DNA of 64,000 nucleotides from Rhynchonema sp. JSB1_4 (Eukaryota > Nematoda > Chromadorea > Monhysterida > Xyalidae): positions 19,024 through 83,023 of the forward strand of contig JASAMV010005193.1 in the NCBI GenBank assembly GCA_030248065.1, in the 5' to 3' direction. Below are positions 31,562 to 43,741 of the stretch, piece after piece (the first letter of the stretch is position 1; the number at the start of each line of letters is the position of its first letter). Under the pieces are notes generated by a model. It did not search any database and was not told the origin of the DNA. It saw only the letters and a program-made list of their open reading frames with translations. The position numbers were made by a program, and so were the translations under genes.

Positions 31562-32428
31562 AAAAATTGTGCTTGTCGAGCACCACAACCGTATCACATG
31601 TGGGCGATCGGAAAGTAACAGTTTGAGACCCTACACAGCACTCATTACGCTGAGTGATGTCGGATTTCATGAATGATGATCAGCATCACCTCCTATACTA
31701 TTTTCGAACCTTCATCCTGCTCAGACAGCACCAAATGAGACGAACCAGTGGTGGACTTATGTAAAACCCGAGGGGCGCACAATGTAAATGACAGGAATGA
31801 CGCACAACATCACTATGCTGCGTCGAGCGCTTTCTTACTCGTGGTGCAACTCATCTCCGTGTCGTTAGTTGTGCAGGTTACTGCGCAATTTGTTTTCACT
31901 TCTTCGGAGAGAGGAATCCCAAATGAAGTACTTCGCTCATGATGATTTATTTGAACTGCAACCAAAATGTGTCGTTGGAAATCATCGATTGGCCGGATTG
32001 CGTGAGCGTCTGATGTGTTTCCCAATGCTTCGTTCGCACGCAATATTCATCCTTATTTCAGAGCTCGAAAGTCTTGCTCCACAGTCAAGAAGCGGACGTC
32101 GTTCTGCCTGGATTATTATTTGAATTTTTTCAAATAACATTAAGCATCAGACGGGTTTCATAAGCCGCTATTGAATATATCATTCGAAAAATTTTAGCGC
32201 AGAACGTTAAAAGTTGTCAGGCGCTGAATGCAATGCTTGCTGTATGGAAACTATCTACAGCTCTTTAGCGATGGAACTGTGTGTCAGTCGCAGGAAAACC
32301 GGACAAACTTCTTTACCAACTAACTAACTAACCAAGCAGTCGACTAGTTAACCGACATACTTATGTACCTATACCTGTACAAGCAAAATCAACCCGGATG
32401 TCTTGGAACGTGATCGGACTCGGACAAA

Positions 32429-32484
32429 CTTAAGCCTAAGCCTACGCCTAAGCCTAAGCCTACGCCTAAGCCCAAGCCTAAGCC
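32429..32484 (+). repeat. Degenerate (CCTAAG)n / (TTAGGC)n telomere-like tract
   Basis: About nine hexamers, CCTAAG with CCTACG and CCCAAG variants. It lies at the exact junction where the right arm lacks about 1 kb present in the left arm (about 21480-22480). The left sequence at this point reads only GGGCTTAAGTTTG. TTAGGC is the nematode telomere unit. Confidence 0.8.
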
Positions 32485-32489
32485 TTTGC

Positions 32490-32700
32490 AACATTACCGA
32501 CCCTTAGAGCATGCCATCAGTCTGGCTATCGATGTCGGATTTTGTCTCACTGACCAAGTCTTCATGCTTGTGGCTGTTATTTCACAGTGTGTAGGCTGCC
32601 ACCGGAACAACTTTCGAGTTTACCAACTTTCGAGGAACAATTCCTCACGGATTACGGATTCGGCTGCAGGCGGGCCACACAGCTTCATCCTGCCAACGAT
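32490..32700 (+). pseudogene. LFNVQLIRGQ-family paralogue, degenerate (right)
   Basis: Mirror of 21330-21570; begins immediately after the telomere-like tract, so its 5' part is missing. Retains FCLTDQVFMLVAV and NNSSRITDSAAG, parallel to FCSTEQVFTF and NSSNSSRADYGHFAA in the main copy. Confidence 0.4.
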
Positions 32701-32829
32701 CAAATGCAATACACATCATTGAAAGCCTATAAAATAAGAGTGCACGGGTGATCGCTTGTATCTTAATAAAAAAAACCCGGGCGCACACCAAACACCCGGT
32801 TTTCTTTCACTACACCGCAAAACGGATTA

Positions 32830-33150
32830 CGGTGTAGACGCGCAGGAGTAGTACCTCCCATTCTGGGGTCATTGGTGCTCCAGTTTCAATTTGACATGTG
32901 CGGGGTGGTGCCCAGATGACGAGGCTCCGATCGATTAGAGCTATCGCTCTGATGGGTGGCCCATTTATCTCTTTTGTTAAATCTATACAACCCCTTTCTC
33001 GCTGTATTCTCTGTCCTCTCTTACTCCATCAGGGATGCACTTCTTGATATTCACCGAGGCTTTCAGGAGTCAACAGGCGCGTTTGATCGGCGTCACCTTC
33101 GCGGGCGTCGAATGTCCGTGTGTTCTCACAGATTTTATAGACCATAAATC
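32830..33150 (-). pseudogene. Exon-like coding fragment, frameshifted (right copy)
   Basis: Mirror of 20898-21255. TFDAREGDADQTRLLTPESL is kept; the second half has extra indels. The LINE fragment 33166-33317 inserted just 5' of it. Confidence 0.35.
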
Positions 33151-33165
33151 CGAAAGGCATTCATC

Positions 33166-33317
33166 CAAAGGCAAATGTACTCCAACTCTTTATGTAATTG
33201 GTGCCGGCTAAATTGTAAAACCCTAGGTATTCATCGTTACTGTCACGCCTCGAGCGGTTGTTGATGCTTACCCTTTTCGTGTCTGAAACGAAATAAAGTG
33301 CTACTACTACTACTATC
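33166..33317 (+). mobile_element. 5'-truncated LINE-like 3' end, right-arm-specific
   Basis: About 150 bp ending CGAAATAAAGTGCTACTACTACTACTA: a polyadenylation signal followed by a (CTA)n tail, as in several non-LTR retrotransposon 3' ends. The left arm is uninterrupted at 20871-20873 (GAT). Only ATC is repeated at the two borders. No reverse-transcriptase sequence remains. Confidence 0.65.
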
Positions 33318-34279
33318 CTCCGTTTCCCCATTTTTTCAGTGCGCTGGCATCGGCAAACAGCAAGGTTCGTGTGTCGCTTAGAGTCGAAGCTGTTACGCAC
33401 AGGGGCTCTTTCACTCGGTCGCGACTAAACTATTCCCGGCCTACCTCCGCTCCATCTGCCATAAAAGAGGGGGTTCGCTGCTCAACGGGTTTTCGCCGCG
33501 CCAGCTGCGGCATATATACAGTGGAGTGTTTGCCGTGCTTCGGCTTCGGGCAGATCCCCAGCCACTTCGGGGGTCCGGGCGCAACACTCGCAAACTTGGG
33601 TATGGTTTATTTAAATTGTGACCATGCCCTGGGGCCTATCTCGAAAAACTATTATTTTTTCATTTTCACTTGTGGCCTCCACCCCGGAGAAAACACACAA
33701 CAATCCCGTAATGACACACACACAACGTACACGCGAAAGAACAAATTTAAGCCGGTCATATTTACAGCACACTATGCAAATTCGTGTTCCGGTTCTCCGC
33801 GTATGATGGGCGGTGTTCTGAAAGAGTTAGGTTGTTCCGCTCACCGAAACGTGTTGACCATGTCACGTGACAAAACATATGGATCATTATCTACCCACTC
33901 ATGCCCATGAGCCTACTATGAAGATCATTGATGTTGGTGGTGGAAGTGATCACCATTCATCACAGTGGAACAATCCCAGGCAAGCAACACCGGCCAACAT
34001 TGTTCATGTATATATGTTCTGTATGTAGATAATAACTGCAGATTAAGAAACAAATACAGCAGTCCAACCATCCCTCCTAACGATCAAACCAACACCAATG
34101 ACGATCGAGCAGTGAGAGGTTGTCAAAAAAATTGTCAAAAATGTAGATACTACGTGTATAGAGTTCTAACAACGTAATTACACTGGCATACCACATGCTT
34201 CCAACCGGTTGTTGATCGGCAACAACAACAACATCAACAACACCAGCGTTTTTTACAACAATTTTTGAACTTTTTTAAT

Positions 34280-35018
34280 CCAAATGCCCGCAAAATGCGT
34301 CAACAACGATGAGCCACAACAAACAATGGTTGTACGTTCGAGGCGTATTTATTTGTATACACCGGTTTCGGACTGAGAAATCTAGAGTTTTTCCAGGACG
34401 CTTGGCGCGAAATATGTGCTTGCGATGTGAACAATGCACCATTGGATGTGTGCCTATTTAATGTCCAGTTGATTCGTGGACAAAGAGATCATTATGTCCA
34501 CAGCGCACATACGAACTCCGTCACTTGGACAACATGCCTACTCTCACAGCGTGCCACCAATGTGGCCACCTTTTTTTGCTCCACTGAGCAAGTCTTCACA
34601 TTTATGTCGGTGATGAAAATACGTATTTTACAGCTTTTAGACTGCTACCAGAATTCGAGCAATTCCTCCCGCGCCGATTACGGACACTTCGCTGCACGCA
34701 CGTCATACCTAACGCCACTCGCCAGATATGATTGGCAACAATACAGTCAGATTTAACGAACTCGTATTCCAACCGTACCAAGCCTTGGTTGGCCGCGGTT
34801 TCATTCAACCGTTCGTGGCATTGCGTCACAGCCTGGGATATCGCAGCTATACAGTACAACACACAACAAATATAGCTGCCGATCGAAATTTAATTGCATC
34901 AGTTGAAAACCTGGACAAATGGGAAAAGGCAGACTATAAAATTGGATTACCAACTTTGATCTTGACACCGGCCGCGGCTCATCAAACAAAATATTCGCCA
35001 AGCGAAACCCGCACATGA
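34280..35018 (+). pseudogene. LFNVQLIRGQ-family gene remnant, main copy (right)
   Basis: Mirror of 18320-19185. Reads PLDVCLFNVQLIRGQRDHYV through FCSTEQVFTFMSVMKIRI and NSSNSSRADYGHFAA in one frame without the T-run frameshift of the left copy, then a further frame ADRNLIASVENLDKWEKADY, IGLPTLILTPA. An AT-rich acceptor-like stretch precedes it. Function unknown. Confidence 0.5.
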
Positions 35019-35074
35019 AAGTACATTTTATCCAGTTGCAATTTTGATAATAACACTTTTTGGTGATACGCTCT

Positions 35075-35407
35075 GGGCTGCGATTAGATAAATTGCGAAT
35101 GGCCAATTTTTGCATTCCGCATTCATTTATCTGCTCATCTGCGTTTATCTGCTCACCTTTGCGGAATTTTGAATTTCTGCGAGTAATATACTGTATTTTA
35201 TGTTTTTGGTCGAACATCTCAGTTGCTGTTTGCGTTAACACGCAACATTTGAGGTCAGCACGCTGGAAGTTGTCATCGTCACCCAAGCGCGCACTAGTCC
35301 GCAAAGGTGAGTAGATAAACGCGCAATGCGGAATGCTGTAATTTCCCATTTTCGCATTTATCTGCTCACCAATTTCCGCATTCCGCATTTATTTTTTATC
35401 GCAGCCC
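35075..35407. mobile_element. MITE, GGGCTGCGATTA ends (right copy)
   Basis: Mirror of 18015-18315 with additional TTTATCTGCTCA subunits. Confidence 0.7.
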
Positions 35408-35689
35408 TACAGTTCATTCTGCTACATACGCGTCCGCAGCTACTGTACATTTGTACAATAACGATCCTATAATCACACCAGATATTTTTATTACCTTCAT
35501 CTTATTGATGTAGTTTTGTGTGAGATCATCAAGATACCATATAAATCACATCCGATGAATGAGAACCGTGAAGTTCAAGCCTTTATGCTGCGGGCACTAG
35601 AATTCACAAAAACAAACGCTGGATTACTATAGCGTTTCTCACAAGGGCAAAAAACAAGCAGTGGTGATCTTAACGGATGTGCTGGACAC

Positions 35690-36711
35690 TAGGGCTCGCG
35701 CGGGAAATTTTTTTGAAGGACGGGAAAAGTTGAGGAAATTTCCCGTTTTCCCCAAGGATCCGGGAATTCTTGCGGGAAATGGAAGTTTGGAATTTTGAAG
35801 GACGGGAAATGTTGCGGGAAATGGTTTTCAGAATTTTGAAGGACGGGAAATTGCGGGAAATGCGGGAAAACGGGAAATTTCCCGCGGGAAATGGTGATAT
35901 TTCCGGCAGATTTCCCGCTCAAAACAGAAATTTCCCTTAAATTTCCCGCTGAAAATAGGAATTTCCCGTAAATTCCCCGCTGAAAACAGATATTTCCCTT
36001 CAATTTCCCGCCCTAGTATTTGGTTTGAGAAGTTGCTAGCGCAATAACAGGCCGCTATAAGCGTTCCTTTGATGTTTTCAAAAGTGGATGACAATTGCTG
36101 TTGTCTGTTGATGTAAACTGGCAATGCACAAGAAGGGCACTTGAAGGTGAAGTTGCTCTTTGGAGAATGAACCACAACTGTATAACAGTATTTACCAAGA
36201 ATTCAGGCCTGTTCATGCTGAGACACGTTCAAGCGAGTATTCTAGTTACACACATGTACCATTAAATCTTAAATCCGTTAATTTCTTGATTGGTCGGTTC
36301 AGTGCATGAGCCGCTAATTGTAAGTTGAAAAATGTAGCCTAAGTCAATTGCTCAGGGTTGTGATTTTCATGAACAGGTCTGAGAAAGACAAAAAGTCTAT
36401 TTCCAATCCATACTGAAGAAGAAAAGCCGGCAAAAGATGGTCTGATCGTTTCTATTTCCCGTTTCCCGCGGGAAATTTCACGGGAATTACTGACGGGAAT
36501 TCCCGCGCGGGAAATGGTCGAAGGACGGGAAAAAGCGGGAAATGGCCGATTTCCCGCGGGAAATTTCCCGCGGGAATTTTCAGGCACTATTTCCCGCGGG
36601 AAATGCCACCATCGAAAATATTTCCCGGGAAACGGGGACGGGAAATTTCCCGCAAATTTCCCTCCCTCCCGCGAAATTCCGCGGGAAAAAAATTTCCCGC
36701 GCGAGCCCAAA
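35690..36711. mobile_element. hAT-like foldback with GGGAAATTTCCCG arms and unique core, right-arm-specific
   Basis: Ends TAGGGCTCGCGCGGGAAATT and complement, 1,022 bp. TGGACAC lies on both sides (35683-35689, 36712-36718) and once in the left arm (GTGTCCA, 17782-17788). Both arms are dense arrays of GCGGGAAATTTCCCG. The unique core (about 36020-36450) has a minus-strand frame with FTFKCPSCALPVYINRQ that looks like an exon piece. The 7-bp match may be a decayed 8-bp duplication. Confidence 0.8.
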
Positions 36712-36747
36712 TGGACACACGTTGTACGTACAATGTAAGTGGTACTA

Positions 36748-36868
36748 TAGTAAATTTCCAAATTCGCTGCCGCCCAATAAAGTACGCCCTATAGTTAATG
36801 TCAAGTTATAAACCCGAACGCTAACCATGCGCGGTTCTGAAACATTGCGCGAATTTGGAAATTTACTA
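36748..36868. mobile_element. MITE, TAGTAAATTTCC family, short copy
   Basis: Ends TAGTAAATTTCCAAATTC and complement, TA at 36746-36747 and 36869-36870, 121 bp, with CTGAAACATTGCG near its right arm. A deletion derivative of the 3490-3728 type. Confidence 0.8.
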
Positions 36869-36869
36869 T

Positions 36870-37972
36870 ACCTACATATACACATATGTATGTCATGTAA
36901 TGTACAGTGTATTTCGGCAGGTTTTTGTCAAAAGAACATGACCTCACCCACGCACAAGCCAAATTGTTTGTTGATTTGCTTTTTGTCTTTATTCAGCGGA
37001 CGTTTGCTCTGAGAAGACTTCTTTGAAGTGTTATGGCTCAAGTTTTGCAGCTGCTCTGCAGATCACTTTCCAGAGAAACAGACACATATTGAGTTACGGA
37101 ATCTTTCGAAAACAAAGAAAGAGAATAGTGTGTATGTTTTGCACGCGGTTTTACTCAGGGAATTGTCCTGCGGAGGAGCGGCAAAATCGGATATAGCCAA
37201 CTTGAAAAAGTCGTCTCATGAGGAACTGGATTGACAATATCTGTGGCCTGCTGTGTCTTTTCGCCAGTTTGAATTCACGGATTGAATTATTTTTCCGCAT
37301 ATTCGGATGTGTATGTATTTTTAGCAATCGTTTTCATCGCATAGTCGATCCTGGAAAATAATTCAATATCTAAATTAAATTACATGCTCCAAGCCATGTT
37401 GAAGCTGTGGTCATTCCAAATAGACATGTTCGTGCTTGCGTGTTGTACGTTGGCGCTACACAACGGCCAACTTGAACACGAATGCATCGATCGACCACGT
37501 GACGTCAACACGCGGTACTCGTGGCACGAAGGCGTGTGCTACATTGTTCACAGGTCAGTGTCTCTGCTCCCTTCACCATAAAAGCTTGCCAGCTGAAACA
37601 TTGCTGTGTTGTCGCTGTGCCGACTGTGTGTTGTCGTTGTGTGTGCGCTTTGAGAATGGCTGCCTTGCGCATGTTGTGGTAAACATTGTGTGAGCTGTGC
37701 AGGGTTTTGAGAACTGGGAAGCACAAACAAGGGACTTGATAATTAGAGGATTTTTATTTGCAATTGAGAACTTATTTCATTCACCAGAGATGCTTAAAAT
37801 TATACGAGTACAAAATCCTTGCAAAAAATGACCAGGTTTCTGAAACCTTTTGTATTTTTATTCAACAATGCGAGCGTTTCAATAGTTATTGTGCATTGCG
37901 GTTTCTGCCAAAATGTTGGAGGTTGCTGTCACTCCAGCATCAAACTTTGAAACAGCCTATTCGTGTCACAGC
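36870..37972. other. Right-only stretch without recognised gene
   Basis: No left counterpart. Open frames 37384-37581 and 37436-37693 lie in GTTGT-rich sequence and are unconvincing. Contains GCTGAAACATTGCTG (37592). Confidence 0.4.
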
Positions 37973-38478
37973 CAGGGTTGGGCAAAAAACGTTTTTTTTT
38001 TCAAAAAAATCGTTTTTTTCTAAAAAAACGTTTTTTTAAAAAAAAATTTTTTTAAAACGCCCAGCTGACCAAAATATGCCCCCAAAAAATTGGAAAACGC
38101 TCATGTTGGGAAGAAAACGTGGTTAAAAGTAATTCTATGTGATCTGAGGCAAAATAAACGGGTTTCAACCCGTTTCTAGCGAGTTGTTAAGATTCCATAC
38201 CAGACCCGCACCATGGGACCAACTTTGGCCGGGGTCATCACTGAAAGTCAAACTCCGTATATCGACGTATCTCGACAAAGTAAAAATTGGTCGAAATTTT
38301 TTTGAAAAAATGGGACAAAAAATTGATTTTCCTTGATAATCAGGGTATTTTCCCTGAAAAATCAGGGAAAATCAAGGAAATTCAGGACTTAAAAAACGAA
38401 AAATGACCCAGGCGTTTTTTGTGAAAAAAGCGTCGTTTTTTTTAAGAAAAAACGCCGTCGTTTTTTTGCCCAACCTTG
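37973..38478. mobile_element. hAT-like non-autonomous element, CAGGGTTGGGC, right-arm-specific
   Basis: 506 bp, with an exact 8-bp duplication GTCACAGC (37965-37972, 38479-38486). Same family as 6219-6725. It sits next to the inverted block, whose left counterpart has no such insertion. Confidence 0.92.
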
Positions 38479-38711
38479 GTCACAGCAGCGTTTCAATTTT
38501 TTTCGTGTTTTTTTCACACGGGGCAAATTTCAACGTGGCCGTGAAACATCAGGAAGCAACCAATCGGTTCGCCAGATTAGGGTCGAATAACAGGATGTCC
38601 AAACTTTGTTTATATATATTACCTTCAACATCAAGCGCGGTCGAAGGGTTGTTAACCGGCTGCTTTAATATATAGTTAATAGCGCTATTATCCAGTACTT
38701 CGCACCGTTGG

Positions 38712-38942
38712 TTGTGCAGGTCTGGCGGTACGTTCCATCGTTTGACCGAATTCTGCGCTGACGAACAGTTATGGACGGAACATCTGAGTGGGGCAACGCC
38801 GGTGAAAGTCAGGAGCAAAGATGCTTTCAAACGAGTCCTCAGCTTGACGGTGCGTTTACGTGGTGTGTCAGGGTGTCGATGTTTCACGCTCTTGTTGCAA
38901 TTTGTTACCATAATAAGGACGCCAATTATTAACACCAAATAA
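38712..38942 (+). pseudogene. Exon-like fragment upstream of the lectin exon (right copy)
   Basis: Mirror of 14617-14862: CRSGGTFHRLTEFCADEQLW onward; one residue changed (Y to D in KYAF/KDAF). Confidence 0.35.
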
Positions 38943-39714
38943 ATAGCAAATCAATGGTCACAAACTGGTAACTTTCCCTTCGAGTAAAGCGGTCTGAAAA
39001 GCATTCACAATTTATACATGGGTCTCTATCAGCAACTTCGTTCGAATTTAGCCCGATTGGACTGTGGTTGAGAAATTTTCAAAATACCTGTGTAAGCAAA
39101 TCGGCTTCCGAATTGGGCTGTAGGAACTGGAAAACTCAGATATGGAACTTGACCAGATGTGTGCGAACTCAATGATCGTCGTCGAACTCAATTTTTCTGC
39201 GTAATGATTCCAGGACACGACGTGCGCGAACAATTTCTGGACGGGTGCCTTCGCGCCTGACCACAGGCAGATAAACGAGATTGCTCTCAAAGACCAGTAA
39301 GCGTGCGAATTTTATTATCAATAGATGGTGGTATACAGTATACTCGCAGATTTCCGATCTGAAACCAACTTTCTCGAATCGGATTAGATATACGTGTGTG
39401 AGTCTGCCAGTGTTAAATCAAGTGACATTTCAAAGGCAGGTACCGGGAACTGGAATTAAATATTTCACAAAACTAACAGAATGCGGTGGTATCTGATGTT
39501 CAGCACTACGGATATACTGTATGTAGCCGCTCAGGTTCAATTGGCTGGCCGACGGTTCAGTCCCGGGGCACAGGTGCAACCCCGGCCATTAAGGCCCGGC
39601 TGGAGCCTAAGCCTAAGCGTATAAATTGGTCAAATATATTGGGCCTGAATCGGCCGGGCCTGAAAAACTGGGCCCGGAATGATCGGTCCTGATTCCGGGA
39701 TTGAAAATTCGCGG

Positions 39715-39888
39715 AATAGGTTCATTTGGCTGGCCGACGGCTCTAAAGTCGACCCCCAACTGTGGGCACGCAATGAGCCAGATGGCAAGCCGGAGAATGC
39801 GCATTTTGTCGCGTTTGATTGCGAATTGGACGGATTGGTTGACCAGGATGATGGACCTTTCAAAGTGCACTGGTTCCTGTGCGAACAG
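39715..39888 (+). pseudogene. C-type lectin-like domain, C-terminal half (right copy)
   Basis: Within an open frame 39679-40200. NRFIWLADGSKVDPQLWARN, EPDG and WFLCEQ with paired cysteines. The frame continues past FLCEQ into sequence that differs from the left copy, consistent with a splice donor close to ACAAAAGGTCTGG. Identical in this domain to the left copy, which could reflect recent duplication or constraint. Confidence 0.65.
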
Positions 39889-40427
39889 CGGACAAAAGGT
39901 CTGGTCTGCGGACAAATGAGCGCCAATAGGCCTATTTTTCGTCTCGCCTTGACAGATGTCGAAGTCCTGCACCCTAATTCTCCTCCGGGGTGCGTATTTC
40001 ACCAAAATTTCCTCTTGACTCAAATACTCGAATTTATCAGTGGAACCAAGGTGAGGCCAAAAAGGCTTATTAGTGTCCATGTCTGCTTGGCTGCATCCAA
40101 TAGTCATGTGAGTTCCAAATTTTGGCACTCACTCCCAAAGACGTGCAAGCATGACGGACAGAATTTTCTGACTGAGACTCAGAAAGGAATACTCACATGA
40201 TTTATTTTAATCATATTCAGCGTGCGCCATTCCGAAAAGACTCTTGAATGATCCAAACACGTTGCCGTTTACGTTCACGTTCAGCCATTTCCATGAATTC
40301 GGTGACAGTGATGAGTGGGTCGAACAAGGTTGGCGATTGTTTCGTGATGTTTCGTTACTCCTGTTTTAACAAAATATGGAAAACCATTATGCTATACACC
40401 AACCGTGAAGTGACGGTCCAGGCACGT

Positions 40428-40490
40428 TGTCACACTGATGAGCACTGTCCTAGACATCATCAGTGCGAATGCAAATGGTCCAAATACATA
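40428..40490 (+). pseudogene. Short Cys-rich exon-like fragment (right copy)
   Basis: Mirror of 13060-13120; CHTDEHCPRHHQCECKW. Confidence 0.35.
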
Positions 40491-40543
40491 GTTAGGTCCA
40501 CATGGCCACGCGATGTACATGTTCCCCGTTATGCGTTCTTTAA

Positions 40544-41263
40544 AGGTCGATTTATACTTCTGACTTCCGGGAAGTAGAAGTCAATATCCGGAGAAGTCAC
40601 TACCACAACACAGAAGTGTTCGGCAAGGCTATGATTGCTTGTGGTGATTGCCTGTTCCGCTCTGTCCATTGACCGCTGCCTGCCGCCTACTGTTCTTTCT
40701 CTGTTAATGAGCTGACCGAACGAGCAGTCACAAATTTCTGACTGCTACTGCCAGGCACAGGGTTGGGCAAAAAACGTTTTTTTTTTAAAAATCGTTTTTT
40801 TAAAACGCCCAGATGACCAAAATATGCCCCCAAAAAAATTGGAAAACGCTCATGTTGCGAAGAAAACCTGGTTAAATGAAGTAATTCTATGTGTTCTGAG
40901 GCAAAATAAACGGGTTTCAACCCTTTTCTAGCGAGTTGCTAAGATCCCATATCAGACCCGCATCGTGGGACCAACTTTGGCCGGGGTCATCACTGAAAGT
41001 CAAACTCCGTATATCGACGTACCTCGACAAAGTAAAAATTGGTCGAAAATTTTTTGAAAAAAATGGGACAAAAAATTGATTTTCCTTGATAATCAGGGTA
41101 CTTCCCCTGAAAAATCAGGGAAAATCAAGGAAATTCAGGATTTAAAAAAAACGAAAAACGACCCAGGCGTTTTTTTTTAAAAAAACGTCGTTTTTTTAAG
41201 AAAAAACGCCGTCGTTTTTTTTGCCCAACCCTGGCCAGGCAGTCACAGAGTATAAACCGACCT
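40544..41263. mobile_element. Harbinger-like MITE (TAA target) carrying a nested hAT, right-arm-specific
   Basis: Ends AGGTCGATTTATAC and complement of AGGTCGGTTTATAC, with TAA on both sides (40541-40543, 41264-41266) and one TTA in the left arm (13007-13009). 3-bp TWA duplications are typical of PIF/Harbinger. Its own length is about 236 bp once the nested 40758-41233 hAT and its 8-bp duplication are removed. Confidence 0.85.
40758..41233. mobile_element. hAT-like element, CAGGGTTGGGC, nested
   Basis: 476 bp, 8-bp duplication GCCAGGCA (40750-40757, 41234-41241), inside the Harbinger-like element, therefore younger than it. Confidence 0.92.
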
Positions 41264-41266
41264 TAA

Positions 41267-41445
41267 CTGTATTTCCATTCCACATTGAAGGCACTGAGCT
41301 GAACCTCAGCTGCAAATACGATCGACAGTGGTCATGGCGCATGGGGATGGGGCAGATCGAACAAAAATGGAAAGTTGTGAAATGCGTGGACGGCCAGTGG
41401 ATGGACGTGTACCGTGTGTGGGACGTGGAGGAACAATGTGAATGA
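41267..41445 (+). pseudogene. Sushi (CCP)-like C-terminal exon (right copy)
   Basis: Mirror of 12828-13006; same peptide from FPFHIEGTELNLSC to EEQCE-stop. The transposon lies immediately upstream and would separate it from the preceding exon by about 0.7 kb. Confidence 0.45.
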
Positions 41446-41495
41446 CAGCTACAATTTTGAGGACACAACACGGCGACATGTGATACATTACAGAT

Positions 41496-43741
41496 ATCTC
41501 AGATTGTAAGTTAGAGCACGGGACAACAAGAAGCATAAAGTAGGATCTGCAAAACTGGCCGTATTTGTATGACTGCTCACAAAGTTCAGCGCATCAATTA
41601 TCTGTCAATTCACTTTAAAGTTTTCCGGCTTGAAATTTTCTTGCGGAGTACCAAATACAAAAAAAAATGCAAGAATTGTTTGATGCGATTAGATCTCAGG
41701 CCATCTCATTAAAATGGGCCACTTTTGAAACTTCCATTAGAGTGTTTTGGTTCGCTTGAATCTCACGAACACGAGCTCGATGTACATACATACGTTAACT
41801 AGCACAGAGAGAGTAGAGAAAGGTCATCAACACAACATGTGAGCTTCTCAACCAAGCAGTAGGTTTTGAAAAGTTTTTGAAAAAAGAAAAAGGTTTCTCC
41901 AACCCCTCGGAATTCTAAGTTGCGTTCGGCGAGTGTTTTGGGTACCATTACGTTGCGACCTCTGGCAAGGTACAAACAAGTACCAACATAAAGTACTCAT
42001 AATGATGTGTCCGAAGTTCTTATCAGTCAGGTTTTAGCAATGTGTGTTGCTTGTTGTGCGTTTGTTTGTGGAACGCACGCTGGTAAATTATTATAATCAT
42101 ATTCAGCACACCAATATCGAAGGTGGGGTCCGGAAAACTACAGTTTGAGACCCCGCCCAACACCTGACTGGTGAGTGGCGAATAATGTCAACTCTGAAAT
42201 CGATATTCAAGTAGCTGATTTGAGCATCAGTTTTGATCAGAAGCTTTGGTAATATTTGTTTCTAAACCTATGCGTTCTTACGTTTACTGGTTTTGAAGTC
42301 AGCCGGATTGTGCCACACCACATGTACTCATGAACCGTGTTCTCGTATACAAAAAATGACCAAAGTTTAAACTATCAGAACACGACAATATGTATTTTTG
42401 ATAAAATGAACTTTCCAACTTGTTTGAAACGAAGCTCGCCTGTTTTGCAAACATCAGTCAGCAAAGCGACCGTGAAAGTGAGCGTTTGAGGAGGGCCGTG
42501 AGCCAGCAGCGCGCTGATTGGCTGTTGCTTATTAGGCGCTTTATCCTGAATAACGTGCTGCCGACCCCGTGTTGACATGGCGGTAGTCAATGAGACGATA
42601 CAAGGGTCAAGTTTAACCTTGGACACAGAATGAAAATCGCAGGAATGTGGCGTATCAGGTCACTCTGCTGTCTGCTGCGTCCTGAAGAGACCTTGTTTCC
42701 GTGTAAGGGCAAACTACACCAACACCAGCCCGATTTTAAAGGTGGTGTGTATTTAAAACGAACAGAAAGAGAAAATCATCATGCTCCACTTTGTATTCTT
42801 TCGACGTGCAACATTTCCCAAATCAGCAGTCTGAATGTTTCACAATTCTGCCAGCTGCGAAATCGGGTTCGTGTTTGCGTAGTTTGCCTATACAACACAA
42901 GCTTAAAGGGCTCGGGACATAACCGAAGGAAGGGTGGCAGGGCATATTGGTATATACCGTTGGAAAACATTCCGACAGCCTACGTTACACACAAGTTTTA
43001 AGCTCCTTGGGGATTCGCTATCTCTCGGTAGAGGGACTTTTCATTCCAGAAAAAAGTGAATTTTTTCACAACTTGGAACCACCGGTGCAGAAACTCCAAA
43101 TGAGCTGGACGTCAAGTAGCGCATGGATAGGGTTACAAAAGCTTCTGGATAACTTGCCACCACAACTTCAGTCGCTCAAACCATTGCTTCACTCGGTGAG
43201 GGGGCGAAACGTTCCAAAAATCGGCCATATTTTTCGAGAACACAAGTTTGTCCCTAAATATTGAGGCCGTGCTTTGCGCTGCAGAAATAGAAATGCAATG
43301 GGAAAATAGAGCATTGTCGAAAGTACCAGAAAATAAGGTTTTTAAATTTTGAAACTCTTGGCTACTCCGTGACAGGCCTAAAAATCCATTGAATTGCCAT
43401 TAAGCCAGATGGTTACATTTATCGCCAGAATTGTGGCACAAAAAGGCCACAGATTGTATCGCATTCGCAACAAAAAATCGAGAGAAAAGTCTGGTTTAGC
43501 AACTTGTCAAGGTCCGAAGACCCCAAGGTCTACAAATCTCCCGGGGCAGCCATAGCAATCTGAACACGATATTCAGCTATAAGTGCTGATTGTTGATAGC
43601 TATTGCAAATGTGATAGCACCAAAGAATGTATCACCAGAGTAGCTTTCGAACGATATATGACAAGCCCCCAAAAATTCTAACGCTTGGGAGCACAGGTTA
43701 AAAAATTGCTTTTTTGCAGATTCTGGAATGAACCGTCACGT
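41496..43741 (+). repeat. Tandem duplication unit A, copy 1
   Basis: Identical, as far as I can see, to 44969-47214 (constant offset 3473). Encoded frames in the two are letter-for-letter the same. It corresponds to the left arm from about 11140 to 12790. Copy 1 ends inside the TTAA element (see 46380-48034), being joined directly to unit B by deletion. Confidence 0.9.
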
